Shown piece by piece: positions 32,738 through 44,297 of a stretch of 64,000 bases of DNA. The notes below the pieces were generated by a model. It made no database searches. It saw nothing but the letters and a program-made list of their open reading frames with translations, and was not told the origin of the DNA. The stretch comes from Campanula takesimana. Taxonomy: Eukaryota > Streptophyta > Magnoliopsida > Asterales > Campanulaceae. The stretch lies in NCBI GenBank assembly GCA_026119855.1, contig JAOWBW010000147.1, positions 868,001 through 932,000 on the forward strand, in the 5' to 3' direction. Each line of letters opens with the position of its first letter. The stretch's first letter is position 1. Position numbers and translations under genes: made by a program.

Positions 32738-33266
32738 TGAAAGAACCTGTTCTATTTATACACTTTAAATAGGTAGATGTTAGTTCACAAGAGGTCGACT
32801 ATCTTGGCAGAGTAGGTCGACTATCTTGATGTGTAGTGTGTGTGTGTTGAGTTATGCTGTGGAATAATAATGAAATAAATAGAAGAAATATATGAGTAAA
32901 TGATAAGTGATATGTGTGTGAATAAGTGTGAGTAAATGAGACACAAACACAAAGATGTAACGTGGTTCAGAGTATAGCAACTCTCCTACATCTACGCTTC
33001 ATTGTCCTCAACAGTGAAGAAGCAATCCACTATAATAATTCGTCAAGAAATTACAATCAATTGCAAGAAAATTCCCTCAGAATTTTCAAACCTAATTAGC
33101 CTCACTAATTAAGTTATGTACTTGTTGCAAAGTACAGAAAAAGAAAAGAAAAGATTTCACAAGTGTGAGGTTTTGGTGATCTCTAAGATGGCTCTAAAGT
33201 AGCTATGTGAGATCTATATATTCTTATTTATTTTAGCACAGATTTATAAATATCAAGTGTGCTTTT
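32738..33266 (-). repeat. 5' LTR of S1, truncated
   Basis: About 529 bp matches the first part of the left LTR, from TGAAAGAACC to AAGTGTGCTTTT. The remaining 390 bp are missing, replaced by plus-strand gag of S3. Confidence 0.88.
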
Positions 33267-34985
33267 TCCTATTAGAGAAGGAGATGAATGTAGTAGTATG
33301 ATCATAGAACAATACTTTGGTAATCTTGAAGCCTATAAACTAGACAGAATGATTAAAATTCAACCAGCATCCACCATATCTCAAACCCTTGCCCTTGTAG
33401 CTCAAGAGCAAACCCAGAAACAGTTCTCCTAATAGGATATTGACACTCTTGTTATCAATGCCCTACAAAAACAGAACATAACTCCTAAACAAGAATCAAA
33501 ACCAATCTCTCAAGAAGACATCCCAAGCCTTATCTCCATGGCTGTCAGAAATGCCATGAAACATTAAAAGAATGCATTTGATAGAAGATACAGTCCTTCA
33601 CCATCCAACTCAACTCAAGAAGTTGTTAAGAAGAACATTGAGTGTTACAACTGTGGTAAACCAGATCACTATGCTACAGATTGCAATGAACCTAAGAAAC
33701 CAAGAGAAAACTAAAAAAAAATGACTTATTCCAAAGAAGTCATTCATAGCTCTAGGTGCAATTGCTACAATTTTGTCAAGGCCAAGAAGTTGTTCAGTGA
33801 TGAAGAATTTGAATCATCTGACTCAGATAGTGATGAAGAAGAAGCATTTCTGTGTTTGGTTGCACAGGAATGTGAAAACTCAGATAATGAAGAGGACCTA
33901 GAAGCCTTAGCTGCTGCTGAAGAACTTAAAGAGGTACATAATTTTAATTCTCTTAATATAAAAGGTTTTAAAAATTTTGTTTGGACCCTCTTGATTCAAA
34001 AAAAGAAACAAGACTCTAGCTTTGCTGCCTTCATCACAGAAAACCTTGAGCAATAAAAAACTACTAAAAATCTCAAATCCCTAAACACTAACCTTGAAAC
34101 CACCAAAAAGGATCTAGAAGACAAATGTCAAAAACTTGAAAATGACATACTTAGCTCAACAGCTAAGACTGACTGTTCAAAATCTCAATAGGATAATGAA
34201 CAAGAAATGAGTACCTTGAAGGAAAAAAATAATGCCCTAAAAAGAAAAATTGATTCCTGGAACAAATCAAGCAATGCTTTATCCTTGTATCACTTTAACC
34301 AAAGACATCCTGGGGATAGGTCTGGAACTGGAGCTAAAAATCCCACACTGAAAACCTACACTCCACCTACTGGCAGTAGAGCTGTTGAAACTATGATTTT
34401 ACAAAGTCTTAACACATTCTCTACTAAGAAACCTTCTTACCCTATTCAAACAAAGGAAGATGTGTATAGACATGAGAGTGAAGGGACCAAAAAGAGTGAA
34501 TTAAAAGTGGATTCTCCTACAATTCCTAATTATCAAGCTTCCCCTAGTACTGATGATATTAAATCTCAGAAAAAGAAGCAAGAACAGAAGCTTAGAAAGC
34601 CTAGACAAGTTGAACAGCCAAGACAAGCTGAACAACCAAGACAAGCTGAAAAGCCAAGCCAAACTGGACAGCCAAGATAGGCTAGACAACAGAGGCACTC
34701 TAAGTAACCTAGACAAAACTAGCAATATTTCAATGGGAAAAGCCATGCTTATCAGTCCCAAAATTCCGTTCCTAGATCATCATACCACTCATAAAACCCC
34801 AGACAGCAATCTCACTTTTATCAACCAAACTACAGAAATCAAAGCCCATACAATACTGGACACCTATATAACTCCCCTCAACCCTTCACATTGACACCCT
34901 ACATGATGAAAATCATGTCCTACTATAACACCCTTAACCAGTTCCTCAAAAGAAGATCAGGTGGCAAAGCTAGGGTATCAAAAAA
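33267..34985 (+). pseudogene. Gag C-terminal part of S3
   Basis: It starts at a PIREG motif that S1 gag also has. The zinc knuckle CYNCGKPDHYATDC is readable near 33645, followed by HSSRCNCYN, an acidic region, a coiled-coil stretch and, at 34595-34680, about five 18-bp repeats encoding RQAEQP units. Several in-frame stops (for example near 33430, 33567 and 33712) make it non-functional. Confidence 0.8.
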
Positions 34986-35042
34986 AGTCTAATCCTTTAG
35001 ACCCAAAAAGAATAAAGGGTACCATAATTTTTAATTTTTTTT

Positions 35043-38000
35043 TTTGTAGGAATCAGGTAAAAGAATCTGGTACTTAGATAATGGATGTAGCAGACACATA
35101 ACTTACAACAAGGAATGGCTTCAATAGCTAACACCAAAGAATGGTCCCAATGTTACTTTCGGTGACAATTCTCAAGCAAGAGTCAAAGGATTAGGAAACC
35201 TAGTGACCAAGGAGATAATCTTTACAGATGTATCTTATATTGAAGGCCTTAAGCACAATTTGATAAGCATTAGTCAAATCTGAGATAAAGGTTATCATGT
35301 TATCTGCACCAAGGACCAATGCCAAGTCAAAGACAAGAACAACAAGGTTATTCTAACAGGAGTTAGAAAGAAGAATCTCTATTGCCTCCACTTTGAAGTA
35401 TTCCAATCCTCCACTGCTTATTATTTTAACCTACAATCAATTTGATATGTCTTGGCTGTGGCATAAAAGACTTGCTCACCTAAACCTCAAAACCATTTCC
35501 AAGTTATCCATCTCCAATCTTCTCAAAGGTCTTCCCAAAATACCTTTCAAGAAGGACAAGTTATGCAGAGCTTGTCAATGTGGAAAACAAAAGAAGACAT
35601 CATTTTCTGCTAAAACCAGACTGGACACATCCAAGCCTCTTGATCTCCTTCATATGGACTTATTTTGTCCCATTAGAACCATATATTTAGGTGGAAAGAG
35701 ATACTCCCTTATAGTTGTTGATGACTACACAAGATTCACTTGGATAATCCTTCTTGAATCCAAAAGTGATACTCTTCATAATCTCACTCAGCTGTTCAAC
35801 AAAGTTCAGAACTTTAAAGGCTTGTCTATAAAAAAGATATGATCTGATCATGGAACTGAATTTGAGAACACTGGAGTTGATTCCTATTGTAATCAAATAG
35901 GGATTTATCACAATTTTTTCAGCACCTAGAACTCCTCAACAGAATGGAGTAGCAGAAAGAAAATATTGGACTATTTGTGAAGAAGCAAGGGCTATGCTGT
36001 CAGAACACAATCTTCCTAAGTACTTTTGGGGTGAAGCTGTGACTACTGCTGTCTATGTGCAAAACAAAAATCTCATCAACAAGTATCATATGAAGACCCC
36101 ATATGAGTTGTGGAATGGAAAGGTCCAACCATATCCTACTTTCATTAATTTGGGAGCAAATGCTACATTCACAACAATGGGAAGAACAACCTAGATAAGT
36201 TTGATTCCAAGAGTGATGAAGGAATCTTTCTTGGTTACTCTAACACTAGCAAAGCCTACAGAGTTAACAACAAAAGAAGACTGGTTGTAGAAGAATTAAT
36301 TCTTGTTGACTTTGATGAAAACAATGATCAAAGCAACACTGACTTGTGTGATTTTGATTAAAGCATTGGAAACTCTAACAACCTTCCAGAACCTTCACCC
36401 ACAACCAATAATCCCTCATCCCCAAATGAGAGCAACATTATTCTTCCCTATGTCTTGCCCAAAGATATCTCATACAGACAACCAATCTCAACAGCTTACC
36501 TATTCCCAACACCTTTCCTCTTTCCAAGAGTTTAGATGAAACTGTTAGCTGTTAAAACCTTACTCCAATCCCCATTGTAAATGATAATAACCTTGTCATT
36601 TCCATTCCTCTTCAAAAAGAAACCATTCCTGATGGTATTCCTCATTATGATATTTTCATGAGTGCCTTCATTTCTCAATTGGAACCCAAGAAAATCCATG
36701 AAGCCCTTCAATATACAGACTGGATAGAGGCTATGGTAGAAGAACTTGAACAGTTTGAAAGGAATAAAGTATGGAAACTTGTTCCCAAACCCAGAAATCA
36801 AACTGTCATAGGCACCAGATGGGTATTTAGAAATAAAATGAGTGAATATGGTACTGTAGTGAGAAACAAAGAAAGACTTGTAGCTCAGGGATATAGACAA
36901 GAAGAATGAATAGATTATGATGAAACTTTTTCTCCTGTAGCAAGACTTGAAGCCATAAGATTATTTCTAGCCTTTGCATCTTTTAAGAAGATGAAAGTAT
37001 TCCAAATGGATGTCAAGAGTGCATTCCTGAATGGAGTACTTAATGAACAAGTGTTTGTTGCTTACCCTCCTGGATTTGAACACCCCAAATTCCCAGATCA
37101 TGTATACAAGCTGGACAAAGCTTTGTATGGTCTGAAGCAAGCCCCCAGAGCTTGTTATGACACCTTGTCTAATTTTCTTCTCAATAAAGGATTTACCAAA
37201 AGTTATATTGATAACACTCTATTCATAAAAAATAATGGAGATGACACCCTACTCATTTAGGTATATGTTGATGATATTATCTTTGGATCATCAAATGAAG
37301 ACCTTTGCAAAGAATTTGGAGATCTTATGCAAAAATAGTTTGAAATGAGTATGATTGGAGACTGACCTACTTCTTAGGTCTTCATGTTAAAAAAATGAAG
37401 GATGGGATCTTCATTAACCAAGCCAAGTACACAAGATACATGATAAAGAATTTTGATATGCAGAATGCCACAACAGCTAAGACACCCCTGTCTACCACCA
37501 CAAAACTTCATGCTGACACTGATGTCAAAGAGTTGACCAAACACTTAACAGAAGCTATATAGGATCTCTCTTATATGTTACTGCATCAAGACCTGATATC
37601 ATGTTCAGTGTATGTCTCTGTGCAAGATTTCAAGCCAATCCTAAAGAATCTCACCTTGCTGCTGTTAATTTTTTTTTTTGAGATATCTAAAAGGAACCCC
37701 TGACTATGGCTTGTGGTATCCAAATGAATCATCATTCTCACTAATTGGTTTTACTGACTCAGATTATGCTGGATGCAATCTGGACAGAAAGTCAATAAGT
37801 TGTGGATGTCAATTCATTGGATCAAGAATTGTGTCTTGGTCAAGCAAAAAGCAAACATCAATTGCAACCTCAACAGCTGAGCTGAATATGTTGCAGCTGG
37901 TCTCTGCTATTCACAAATTTTGTACTTAAAAAGTCAACTATAAGACTTTGGTATGAATGTCACTAATATTCCTATATTTTGTGACAATTCAAGTACAATA

Positions 38001-38210
38001 TCCATGACGAAGAACCCTGTTCAACACTCTAAAACCAAACACATTGAAGTTAGACACCACTTCATTAGAGATCATGTTGAAAAGGGGAATATTAACTTAG
38101 CTAAAGTTGGCACTGAGGACAATGTCTCTGATATACTGACTAAGGCTATAGATGGAAAAAGGTTAGAACTTTTAAGAGCAATGTTAGGAATGATTAACTT
38201 GCCTAAGTAA
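35043..38210 (+). pseudogene. Decayed pol of Sirevirus S3
   Basis: In order: protease (YLDNGCSRHI, near 35070; the active-site Ser/Thr is Asn here); the GAG-pre-integrase region (HKRLAHLNLK); the integrase core (HMDLFCPI, VVDDYTRFTW, SDHGTEFE); reverse transcriptase with GTRWVFRNKM (near 36815), FQMDVKSAFLNG (37000) and YVDDIIFGS (37265); and RNase H ending KHIEVRHHFIRDHVEKGN and LRAMLGMINLPK. Stops interrupt it at many places (35282, 35840, 36358, 36906, 37258, 37338 and others). It is clearly dead, but most domains are easy to follow. Confidence 0.85.
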
Positions 38211-38491
38211 AAGGGATAAACTGAAAATTCATTTCATAACTTTAAAAGTACAAAGAACATGGTTAGCTGCATACAGTATCTCAACAGCTAACCTAAAAAG
38301 AACTCTATTCAAGAATAACCATATGATGGTCTGTTTACATGGTATCCTTCCCTTCTCAAAGTACCCCTGTGGAACATGGTATCCTTCCCTTCTCAAAGTA
38401 CCCCTCCAAAACAACAAAAAAATAAAAAGAGTAAAAAAACCTTTTCCCAACAGCTAACCAACTAACTTAGCTGTTCAAATCATCTTCTCTC

Positions 38492-38895
38492 TCACAAAAA
38501 GCTAAAGGTTCCTGAAGTCTGCAAGGTCTCAACAGCTATCATGGCCAGCTGAGACTTTGGACCCTCATCATTACTTTCCTGAACTTGAACAGGACTACAA
38601 CACTTCAAAAACTGTCTAAACAGTTGAGTGTGTGTCCTTGATGGAGATTGATGTACTCCCTGGAAATTATCTCCCTTTCCTTTAAGGACTATCATGCTAA
38701 TGGATAGAGAATTCTTTGTTACTGGAGTATAAACCTTAGTTTTTTCAACCATGATAACCTACTTAGCCCTAGCAGCTAAGTTACTCTCCTAATGCATAAG
38801 CTCCCTTAATTTGAACTCTCTCACATTTTGTGTGTCTCCTACATCTCTCCTTCCTAAATCCTTCTCATGGATCTTAAACCCCTCATTCTTCATTA
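38492..38895 (-). pseudogene. Antisense gene of Sirevirus S3, remnant
   Basis: On the strand opposite to S3 pol, the 86-codon frame 38752-38492 and the broken frame upstream of it to about 38895 match the middle of the S2 antisense gene: VTKNSLSISM against VTRDSLSISM, THTQLFRQFLKCCSPVQVQE against THTQLFGQYLRCCSPVQVKE, and LQTSGTFSF against MQTSGTFSF. There are no gaps over about 75 residues. The last quarter (after GTFSF) and the N-terminal half are missing. The position after pol and the opposite strand are the same as in S2. Confidence 0.75.
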
Positions 38896-38918
38896 ACACT
38901 CTAAAGATTAAAAATTTA

Positions 38919-40210
38919 GGAAAAATTTAGTAACTTATCTCTTTTTTTACCCATAAAAAATACCTTAACTTTTTTTTGTGCAGCGGAGGTACCTATTGCT
39001 CACGCCGTCCAATTTTTGCCGTTAACCATGCATGTGACTGACCACGTGACTTTTTTTAAGGGGTAAAACTAGAATTACAGGTATGAGAACATTTTACAAA
39101 GATAAAGGGGGTTAAAGTAACTTATTAAATTTCAAATAACCCCATCCCCGTCCCCTTCCAATTCCCATTCCCATTTCACATTTCAAGTCCAAATCACAGC
39201 CCTAAGTCCCAGCACACAACGCTGCTACACACAACTCTGCTACTTCTCATTCTTGGATTCCCACCTTCATCCGTAATTAAGGTAAGTCAACCATTTCACT
39301 CATGCCGCCGCTGACCCATCTCGCTCATGCCACCGCCGATCCATCTTGCTCATGCCGCTGTCGACCTTCATCTCGCTCATGCCGCCGTGAATCTCCAGTT
39401 TGCGAGCTTGCCGACCTCCAGTTTGCCATAATCTTGGTCCGTCTACATGAAATTAGGTTACAAATTCATTGTCAAATCTGGGTTCATTCTTGGAGTCTTA
39501 TTTCTAAAAAAAATTAATTTCCGATTGGTCACAGAATGAACCTAAAAAATGAATTAAGGATTTGGGTGAGTGATTTGTAATTTCTTATTTGGGAATTGTT
39601 CATTTAAAGGATGGTGGTGGTTATGGTGGGTGGTGGCGGTAGTGCTGGTTATGAGGGTTGTGGGTGTTGGTGTTGGTGTTGGTGGACAATAGTATTTTTT
39701 TTCTTTTTTTTTTGGACAGTGGTGGTAGATAGTAGCAGGGGTTGAAGATGGTTGTGGTGTTGAGTGGCGGTGGATGGTGGTGTTACAGTGGTGGATGGCG
39801 GTGGCAACGATAGAGGATGGTTGTGGTGTTGAGTGGCAGTGAGGGTGGTTCTATCTATTACAGAGGTAGTGTTGGTTATGAAATGGTTAATGAAAATTAA
39901 AAATTAATGGCCTAAATGAAAACGAAAACTAGTTATCGGAGTGGATAGGAAAAAGTCAAATAGTTTAGGGGCCTTTTAAGAATTTAACGATAAAAAATAG
40001 GAGGAGGCATTGTGTTTTTACATTTTGCCCCTAAAAGGAAGTCATGTGTCATCGCACGTGCATGGTTAACAGTAAAAACTGGACTGCGTGAGCAATAGGT
40101 ACCTCCGTTGCACAAAAAAAAGTTAAGGTATTTTTTATGGGTCAATAAAGAGATAAGTTACTAAATCCAAACAACCCCAATAGTTCAGGTACTTTTCTTG
40201 CATTTTTTCC
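38919..40210. mobile_element. Non-autonomous MULE (Mutator-like element)
   Basis: The 1292-bp element is flanked by a perfect 9-bp duplication AAAAATTTA (38910-38918 and 40211-40219), the Mutator signature. The ends are inverted repeats: TTTAGTAACTTATCTC through GCGGAGGTACCTATTGCTCACG on the left is mirrored near 40080-40170 on the right. The left end lacks about 36 bp that the right end has between its tip and this block. No transposase. Inside is GC-rich sequence with four repeats of CTCGCTCATGCCGCCG type (39297-39392) and a GGTGGT-rich stretch (39610-39860), which may be captured DNA. Confidence 0.9.
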
Positions 40211-40374
40211 AAAAATTTAATACCAAAATTAATATTATCTTAATCTGCAAGAGCAGTCAAAAAGTTAATCCTTATCTTTGATTGTTGTTTGATTTCTTTG
40301 GCTCGTGACCTTCCCTATTTTTGGTGCTGTCTTTCCATCTTTTGCGCTGGTACTGCTTCCCTATGAATGCATCA
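40211..40374 (-). repeat. 3' LTR of the Reina-like element, inner part
   Basis: It matches 62236-62398 and ends at GAATGCATCA. The LTR continues for about 20 bp on the far side of the MULE (38896-38918), then is lost. Confidence 0.75.
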
Positions 40375-40536
40375 TTACTCCTCCCATTGAAATCAAGCTT
40401 GTCCTTAAGCTTGAAGTTCGGGAAGTGAAGGCAAAACTCGTCAAAATTCTCCTAAGTAGTATTATCTGGATGCATACCTGTCAACACCACTAGCACTTCT
40501 TTTACTCCTCTATTGAGGTGTCCTCGTAACACTTCC
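40375..40536 (-). pseudogene. C-terminal end of Reina-like pol (chromodomain tail)
   Basis: The minus strand reads LTGMHPDNTT, a stop in place of the expected Trp, then NFDEFCLHFPNFKLKDKLDF, immediately before the LTR start TGATGCATTC. This matches the tail of Reina-type chromodomain proteins (DATWE followed by FPNF...LEDK). The piece is separated from its integrase by the Tat fragment. Confidence 0.75.
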
Positions 40537-40871
40537 TATGGTTGAGACATGAGCTTCCCATCGTGTATGGTTGAGGCATTATACCATTTGTTCATTTCAT
40601 TGTATTCAGCTTGTAACATTTCGAGCTTACTGCCGTCGATCATCTTCTCAATTTCAGCCCAGTCTTTTTCGCTTTGCTCGTTACGCTCATTGAGTTGGTC
40701 ATGAGCATAATAAGAGGCATAGTCGAGCCCTCTGAAGCGAAATTCTTGCATGATATTGATCTCTGGGGCTTCTCCGTTGGGTAGGCCTTCTTTCCAACCT
40801 CCGGTGGCTTCCATCTTGAAGCACAGACTTTGTGAGATTTCTTTGAGAGACATTTCCGCGCGAGCGGGCAT
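40536..40871 (-). CDS. Truncated first ORF of the Tat-type element
   Basis: A 111-codon frame starts MPARAEMSLKEISQSLCFK and is charged and probably helical (EKDWAEIEKMIDGSKLEMLQ). It is cut where Reina sequence begins near 40536. Tat and Ogre elements have an ORF of unknown function or gag at this position; I cannot tell which. The function is unknown. Confidence 0.45.
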   Translation of the reverse strand: MPARAEMSLKEISQSLCFKMEATGGWKEGLPNGEAPEINIMQEFRFRGLDYASYYAHDQLNERNEQSEKDWAEIEKMIDGSKLEMLQAEYNEMNKWYNASTIHDGKLMSQP

Positions 40872-42319
40872 TGTGTTAGGAGTGTGGAGCTACTTTGCTG
40901 ATTGGACGGACCTAGAGTGTAAAAACTATGTCAAATCCAGGCTGGGGTCCCAACAAGTCGGCTTTATGAAACATGGTTGACCAACACGGCAGATTCACAG
41001 AAAAAGGAGGATGTCTCGTACGAGGCAATGGATTTCTCATATGAGGAATCCAGCCTAACAGTCAGATTAACAGTTTTTAGTCCTATAGGTCAGATGGAAT
41101 TTAATCCATTTTAAGAGGTTACTACTCTAGTTCATCCAAGAACAGTGGATTCTGTCACCCTAGAATATGAGCCCCTTGTTTTTAACCTGTATTGCACTCT
41201 CCCAAACGGACAATTCGGGCAAAGGTCCCATATTCTCATCTGAATCCACCATTCAAATAACCAAACCTAAGTGACTCGTAGTTGTTTTGCACTTTTTTAA
41301 ATAACGCATTAATACAATCAAACCTTGTGAATTTTAAAGGGCCAACCGAAAGGGACATGTTAAACGTTGCGGTCAAAACTAAGCCAAAATGGCATCCACA
41401 ATCCCACACAGAATAATGAAAGTAGGAAAACACAAACTCGGATTTCCGTAGAGAGGTTCTCCATTCTTTCAAAATCCTTTGTTCAACATTTTACCGAAGG
41501 GACATTCGTCATATTCACAAGGGAGGCTTATAGATTCTAAAGATGCATTATCTTGGGCAAAGATTAAAACAACCCTAAGAATCGAACCGACCGGTCTCGA
41601 GGAGTGTCTTATTAACTAGTATGTATGCATGAGGTTGATGCAAGGCTTACGGCTAAGGATCCCCATGAACACAGTCTAGGAGCGTGTCACGGAGTGGGTA
41701 CACCATCTTTGGAGAGACCGGCAAGGGCCATTTGTTAGAATGGGGGTGCTGACCGACATCCGTCCTACGATTGGGACCCGGGTTTATAGGGTATGTAGTG
41801 CAACTATTCTACATGTGTGCACGTGTGTGAGAGTCAAGATCTAGGTGTCAAGGATAAAATAGAAAGTTTTTTTTTTGAAAGTAAAAGCAAAAACAAGAAA
41901 TGATCGGGCCAAGTGGCTGCCTACGTTTTCCTCTTGTGGAGGAACTCAGGCCGTCGTAGTTCACACATAAAGGTAAACATAAGCAAAGCAGAGACTAAAT
42001 CATTTAGCATGTACTCCTACAAAACAAAGGTTAGCCTTATGATATATGGGGAGCTTCTTCATCGTTAGGAAGGTCCCAAGACTCAAAAACAGAGGGGAGA
42101 ACAGGTCTGAGACTCTGTGTACGTGTTTGAACCAAACAAACTTCCCTTTTCAAACCAGAGAGCCAAATCCACAAGGCAGAACTGAGATGTCTCATACGAG
42201 ACAAGTGATAGCTCGTACGAGGTATCCTAGTCTGGGAACAGATTAACGTACAGAATGTAGAATTTTGAAACAACGATGATTTCATTCGACGCAAGTCTAA
42301 CCCACTTACTGTGATCTGT
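40872..42319 (-). other. Untranslated leader of the Tat-type element
   Basis: This 1.4-kb stretch lies between primer site and ORF. It has no convincing gene but holds two copies of the paired CTCGTACGAG palindrome motif (near 41014 and 42192). Confidence 0.55.
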
Positions 42320-42337
42320 CCCCAGCAGAGTCGCCAC
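42320..42337 (-). other. Primer binding site of the Tat-type element
   Basis: TGGCGACTCTGCTGGGGA on the minus strand, one base from the LTR. Confidence 0.85.
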
Positions 42338-43314
42338 TGTTTGCACGCGAGGTTTTTCTTCGAGGCACGTTGCCGTCCTTCGATTTACCTTTTTGTTGTT
42401 TGAGAGTTGCCACCATGTTATTGTCGGAACACGGACCGAGATGTCTGGATTCGGGGGTTAAGTTATGAATTAGGAAGGTCAAGGAGCACCCAATTCACCC
42501 AATCTAGGATTGGTCTTGCTAAGAAATCATCATCATCGTTTCAAAAATCATGCATTCATGTACCGAAAGGAAAATAAACAAATAAATAATTGCTTATTTA
42601 TTTGGGATGTCGGATCATGTGCTTCGAGGCCATCTCCATAGATTGAAGAGGCTCTAGGCTGATCCTTTAATGGAATCACACTATTTCAAAGCAAAGAAGG
42701 AGATGAGAAAATAGAAAACAAAGATTTTACCTAAGCGTTTTCTTCAAGAATCCTATGGATGGCCTTGACTAAGGCCTTGACCTTCCAAATTTTGTGGGTA
42801 TCAGAGAGGGGCTGATTATGAGAGCTTCTTTGATCAGATTTGGAGTGGTTGTTTGTTGAATATAGAGTCTACCCTTTTCTGGTTCAAGAACCTTATATTT
42901 ATAGGGGTTTTTTGGTCCTATGGTTTTGGCCAAGAAGGTAAGTTGAGTTGGGAATCAAAAACTTGATTCCCACAGAGGTATTTTTGGACTCTAGGATTGT
43001 CCATGGGATTTCCCTGGATTGCATGAGTGTTTGCTAAGAAAAGGGGTTAAGATCAACAAGGAAACTGACCAAAAACCCAACTGTCAAGGGGGATGTCTCG
43101 TACGAGACATCAATGTCTTGTACGAGGCATCTCAGTGCTGGAATCACTTTTTTTGCCCTCTGCAGCAGTTGTAATGTTCATTTTGGCCCCTGACTAACAG
43201 AGTCAGTCAGAAACTTAATGAAACATGTCTAACTTAATGAGTTTCGATCCAAATCAAAGGCGAGACAGAGAAGTAGTGTGATTATGAATGAATGTCCAAA
43301 ATGGGGTGTCTACA
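42338..43314 (-). repeat. 5' LTR of the Tat-type element
   Basis: 977 bp, TGTAGACACC...AAACA on the minus strand. It contains the perfect 20-bp palindrome GATGTCTCGTACGAGACATC near 43092, with a second CTTGTACGAG core about 20 bp further on. Confidence 0.8.
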
Positions 43315-43319
43315 ACTAC

Positions 43320-43767
43320 CTTAAAGGGGTTAGTCACTAAAGCCCAATGAAAAGAGGTGTTGTAGCAAAATTCCACCCATGGTAACCAGTCAACCCACTT
43401 GCGAGGATGATCCCTAACCATGCATCTGATATATATATTTCAAATGTGTGATGGACTACTTCTGTCTAACAATCCATTTGCAGGGGGTAGGATGATGAAA
43501 GGGCGAGTTACGTGCCACAAAGCTTGAAGAGTTCTTTCCAAAATGCACTTATAAAAACTGCATCTCTGTCACTGACTATAGTTTCAGGCAAGCCATGGAG
43601 TTTAAAAATATTAGAGAAAAAATATTGAGCGACTGTTCGGGCTGTGTAAGGATGTGACAGCGCCATAAAGTGCGCATATTTTGAGAAACGATCAACCACC
43701 ACTTAGATCACTGATTTATCTCCTATCTTGGGTAGACCTTCAATATAATCCATTTAAATGTCGGTCC
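43320..43767 (-). pseudogene. Reina-like integrase core
   Basis: The minus strand shows VVDRFSKYAHFMALSHPYT, then LHGLPETIVSDRDAVF with the second catalytic Asp, then after some damage WVEFCYNTSFHW. This is the Reina-type integrase. It is cut on the right by element E2 and on the left by the Tat fragment, and the region around the catalytic Glu has a frameshift or stop. Confidence 0.8.
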
Positions 43768-44297
43768 AAATGTGTTGGGAATATGCCTTTGAATCAATAT
43801 GCGTATTGGTTAAGGATAGATCCGCAACAAGTTTGGTAATTCCTGGGACTGAGAATCGTGAATTCTCTATTGAAAGGGTTTAAGAATTTATTCAAGAATA
43901 AGGATTGTGTTTTCCTTATGAGAATAGAATTGCTTTCTCTCTAAGAAAAAAGGAAATCCATTTGATACAAGGATTAATGTTTAATTAGGTTTATTATTGG
44001 TTCAAGGAATTGTTCAAGAATTAGGTAATTTGTTTCCTAATGAGAATAGAATTACTTTGTACACAAGAAATAGGATTCCTTCTCCTTTTAGAGTTTTAGT
44101 TATATATGTTACTATTAGTTTTGGTTCGTGGTTAGAGATTCAGGGACTCCGCTACAGAAAAACGAGAAGATGGGTCAAGGATCAGAATTGATCGACAAGT
44201 TCAACGGGAGGAGTATTTATTAGTCTCTTACAGATCAAGATGAGTTCACGTGTAGCGAACGTGCAGCTCATGAACAGAAACGTGCATTGCACGTGCA

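Larger units (their letters stand above)
23214..33266 (-). mobile_element. Sirevirus S1 (Ty1/copia with env-like gene), 5' end truncated
   Basis: The minus-strand order is partial 5' LTR, primer site, gag, decayed pol, an antisense ORF, env-like gene, polypurine tract and 3' LTR, which is the Sirevirus layout. The right (5') LTR stops at about 33266, where it abuts gag sequence of another Sirevirus in the opposite orientation, so there is no right target duplication. The RT C-terminus and RNase H are missing around 28250. The element is scattered with copies of a GGTCRACTATC-type word. Confidence 0.9.
33266..38895 (+). mobile_element. Sirevirus S3, decayed and truncated at both ends
   Basis: It is a plus-strand Sirevirus with no LTR left. 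It begins inside gag and ends inside the antisense gene. The amino acid and DNA similarity is closest to S2 (51843-61701), including shared TTAGCTGTTG-type words, so S2 and S3 belong to one family and S1 to another. It carries many stops, deletions and frameshifts. Confidence 0.88.
40537..43314 (-). mobile_element. 5' part of a Tat/Ogre-type Ty3/gypsy element
   Basis: On the minus strand: an LTR starting TGTAGACACCCC (43314) and ending AAACA (42338), then the primer site TGGCGACTCTGCTGGGGA, the sequence typical of Tat/Ogre elements, then a leader of about 1.4 kb and the start of an ORF cut at 40536. The rest, including the second LTR, is missing together with part of the host Reina element. 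It inserted into Reina integrase; the right flank is ACTAC. Confidence 0.8.

Noticed and set aside
36532..36900. 122-codon minus-strand frame opposite S3 reverse transcriptase (similar ones at 28248 and 59565)
   Set aside because: It is the mirror of the conserved RT coding sequence; unlike the antisense gene it lies inside pol.
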